Source: Microvirga soli (GTDB lineage Bacteria > Pseudomonadota > Alphaproteobacteria > Rhizobiales > Beijerinckiaceae). From it: a DNA stretch of 64,000 nucleotides. Below are positions 62,025-64,000 of the stretch, one piece after another. The position numbers and the translations under genes were made by a program. The stretch's first letter is position 1. Each line of letters starts with the position of its first letter. The stretch is from the NCBI RefSeq assembly GCF_016734765.1, contig NZ_JAERQE010000021.1:1-64000 (forward strand). Reading direction: 5' to 3'. The notes beneath the pieces were generated by a model that was not told the DNA's origin, did not search any database, and worked only from the letters and a program-made list of their open reading frames with translations.

Positions 62025-62135
62025 TAGAGCATCGTGCGGACCCAGCGGGCCCGCCCGAACGATGCTCTCATCCAAGAAGGAGGCATCGGATCTGATCCCA
62101 AAAGTGCAAGTCCACTTTTGGGTCCGAGGCTTTAG
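62025..62135. repeat. Bipartite palindromic repeat (copy 4)
   Basis: Module A (TAGAGCATCG to CGATGCTCT, 62025-62067) and module B (GGCATCGGA to TCCGAGGC with inner CCCAAAAGTG/CACTTTTGGG, about 62082-62130) repeat the layout of 3137-3275. It lies ahead of ilvD. Confidence 0.8.
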
Positions 62136-62238
62136 CAATGACCTTGCGGCAAAGCAGGCGCGACCACAAGGAATGGCAAATTTTCTTGCAACTTGCGCAA
62201 TTTCCGGTGAACAAGAACCCAAATTCCTGGGGGACACC

Positions 62239-64000
62239 ATGCCAGCCTATCGCTCTCGCACCACCACCCATGGCCGCAACATGGCCGGCGCCCGCGGCCT
62301 CTGGCGGGCCACGGGCATGAAGGATTCCGATTTCGGCAAGCCGATCATCGCCGTGGTGAACTCCTTCACCCAGTTCGTGCCGGGCCACGTCCACCTCAAG
62401 GATCTGGGCCAGCTGGTCGCGCGGGAGATCGAGAAGGCGGGCGGCGTCGCCAAGGAGTTCAACACCATCGCGGTGGATGACGGCATCGCCATGGGCCATG
62501 ACGGCATGCTCTACTCCCTGCCCTCCCGCGAGCTGATCGCGGACTCGGTCGAGTACATGGTCAATGCCCATTGCGCTGACGCGATGGTGTGCATTTCCAA
62601 TTGCGACAAGATCACCCCCGGCATGCTGATGGCCGCCATGCGCCTCAATATCCCGGTGGTCTTCGTCTCCGGCGGTCCGATGGAGGCCGGCAAGGTCGTG
62701 CTCAATGGCGTGACCAAGAAGCTCGACCTCGTGGACGCCATGGTGGCCGCCGCCGACGAGAACGTCGCGGAAGAGGACATGAAGGTCATCGAGCGCTCCG
62801 CCTGCCCCACCTGCGGCTCGTGCTCGGGCATGTTCACGGCCAATTCCATGAACTGCCTCACCGAGGCGCTGGGCCTGTCGCTCCCGGGCAACGGCTCGAC
62901 GCTCGCCACCCACGCCGACCGCAAGCGCCTGTTCGTGGAAGCCGGCCATCTGATCGTCGACCTCGCCCGCCGCTACTACGAGCAGGACGACGCCAACGTT
63001 CTCCCGCGCTCCATCGCGTCGTTCGCGGCCTTCGAGAACGCCATGACGCTGGACATCGCCATGGGCGGGTCGAGCAACACGGTGCTGCACCTGCTGGCCG
63101 CCGCCCACGAGGCGGAGGTCGACTTCACCATGGCGGACATCGACCGCCTGTCACGCCGGGTGCCGGTTCTGTGCAAGGTCGCGCCCGCCATCGCCAACGT
63201 GCACATGGAAGACGTGCACCGCGCCGGCGGCATCATGGGCATCCTGGGCGAGCTTGATCGCGCCGGGCTGCTCGACACCTCCGTGCCGACCGTCCATGCC
63301 GAGACCATGAAGACGGCGCTCGACCGCTGGGACGTGAAGCGTTCGAACAGCCCCTCCGTGCACGAGTTCTTTTCTGCTGCGCCCGGCGGCGTGCCGACGC
63401 AGACGGCGTTCAGCCAATCGAGCCGCTACGACAGCGTCGATACGGACCGGGTGGGCGGCGTGATCCGCAATGCGGAGCATGCCTTCTCCAAGGACGGCGG
63501 CCTCGCCGTCCTCTCCGGCAACCTGGCGCTCGATGGCTGCATCGTGAAGACCGCGGGCGTGGACGAAAGCATCCTGGTGTTCTCCGGCCCTGCCGTGGTG
63601 TTCGAGAGCCAGGACGATGCGGTGAGCGGCATCCTCAACGGCAAGGTGAAGGCCGGCGACGTGGTGGTCATCCGCTATGAGGGACCGCGCGGCGGCCCCG
63701 GCATGCAGGAGATGCTCTATCCCACGAGCTACCTGAAATCCAAGGGCCTCGGCAAAGCCTGCGCGCTCATCACCGACGGGCGCTTCTCGGGCGGCACATC
63801 GGGCCTCTCCATCGGTCACGCCTCCCCTGAAGCGGCCGAAGGCGGCACCATCGGCCTCGTGCAGGACGGCGACCGGATCGAGATCGATATCCCGAACCGC
63901 AGCATCCGCTTGGCCGTGGACGACGCGGAACTGGAGCGCCGCCGCGGCGAGCAGCAGGCCAAGGGATGGCAGCCGGCTCAGCCGCGCAAGCGCAAGGTTT
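62239..64000 (+). CDS. ilvD: Dihydroxy-acid dehydratase (partial at window end)
   Basis: The last feature is open at the window edge: about 587 codons from ATG 62239 (GGGGGA upstream) with the stop not reached; full enzymes are near 610-615 aa. It contains [23 protein letters not shown] and [20 protein letters not shown], whose Cys residues hold the iron-sulphur cluster, and GRFSGGTSG near the visible end. It catalyses the dehydration step in branched-chain amino acid synthesis. Confidence 0.95.
   Translation, partial: MPAYRSRTTTHGRNMAGARGLWRATGMKDSDFGKPIIAVVNSFTQFVPGHVHLKDLGQLVAREIEKAGGVAKEFNTIAVDDGIAMGHDGMLYSLPSRELIADSVEYMVNAHCADAMVCISNCDKITPGMLMAAMRLNIPVVFVSGGPMEAGKVVLNGVTKKLDLVDAMVAAADENVAEEDMKVIERSACPTCGSCSGMFTANSMNCLTEALGLSLPGNGSTLATHADRKRLFVEAGHLIVDLARRYYEQDDANVLPRSIASFAAFENAMTLDIAMGGSSNTVLHLLAAAHEAEVDFTMADIDRLSRRVPVLCKVAPAIANVHMEDVHRAGGIMGILGELDRAGLLDTSVPTVHAETMKTALDRWDVKRSNSPSVHEFFSAAPGGVPTQTAFSQSSRYDSVDTDRVGGVIRNAEHAFSKDGGLAVLSGNLALDGCIVKTAGVDESILVFSGPAVVFESQDDAVSGILNGKVKAGDVVVIRYEGPRGGPGMQEMLYPTSYLKSKGLGKACALITDGRFSGGTSGLSIGHASPEAAEGGTIGLVQDGDRIEIDIPNRSIRLAVDDAELERRRGEQQAKGWQPAQPRKRKV

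Overview
The window is high-GC chromosomal DNA of an alphaproteobacterium, most likely a member of the Hyphomicrobiales close to Microvirga or Methylobacterium. I infer this from a NepR-EcfG general stress pair, two HWE-family histidine kinases, DUF6481, DUF6894 and DUF3297 small proteins, an AGAGCATCG-type palindromic repeat family common in Rhizobiales, and minDE. There are no rRNA genes, recognisable tRNA genes, CRISPR arrays or complete insertion sequences. Genus placement is recall-based and was not tested.

Layout. 0-5 kb: an AT-rich orphan ORF that may be foreign, a peptidoglycan-binding membrane protein, a TPR-methyltransferase, a ParB-like small protein and a spermidine-synthase-like protein. 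4.4-6 kb: a minus-strand run of small stress-type genes below a cold-shock gene. 6.2-9.2 kb: a TetR repressor divergent from ridA and a 14-TM MFS pump, with two perfect TetR-type operators between them. 9.4-12 kb: an RsbQ-like hydrolase overlapping a PAS histidine kinase with a receiver domain. 12-18.3 kb: a stress-signalling block with two charged secreted proteins, a BrnA-like protein, nepR-ecfG, a HigA-like regulator, a KaiC-like double ATPase and an HWE kinase. 18.5-20.8 kb: a GGDEF-EAL protein. 20.8-23.2 kb: plsC, rpsU and a second cold-shock cassette paralogous to the first.

24-27.8 kb: trkA-trkH potassium uptake and a TauE-type exporter. 27.8-34.8 kb: pepT, a large RTX protein, a Cache chemoreceptor and a DUF849 enzyme. 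34.8-38.8 kb: a GFA-family protein and two orphan amino-acid-type binding proteins flanking an SDR. 38.8-45.4 kb: a second HWE kinase, an HhH membrane protein, DUF5996, minDE without minC, and a hemerythrin-like membrane protein. 45.6-51.6 kb: a serine/threonine dehydratase, a REP-like cluster, and an iron-type ABC importer divergent from a methyltransferase.

51.7-55.3 kb is a sparse accessory-looking stretch. It holds PilZ, an alpha-CTD-like peptide, a broken gene copy, a small RTX protein, a LuxR-HTH protein and a candidate small RNA. 55.4-64 kb returns to metabolism: kynA-kynU, an aldo/keto reductase, an AAC(3)-I-like acetyltransferase, an HI0933-type flavoprotein, a YbaK deacylase, a YqaA protein and ilvD, which is cut by the window end.

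The dominant theme is stress sensing and signalling. The most unusual items are the RsbQ-like hydrolase with its hybrid kinase, the KaiC-HWE operon, minDE without minC, the duplicated cold-shock cassettes with shared leaders, and the paired RTX proteins with a common C-terminus.
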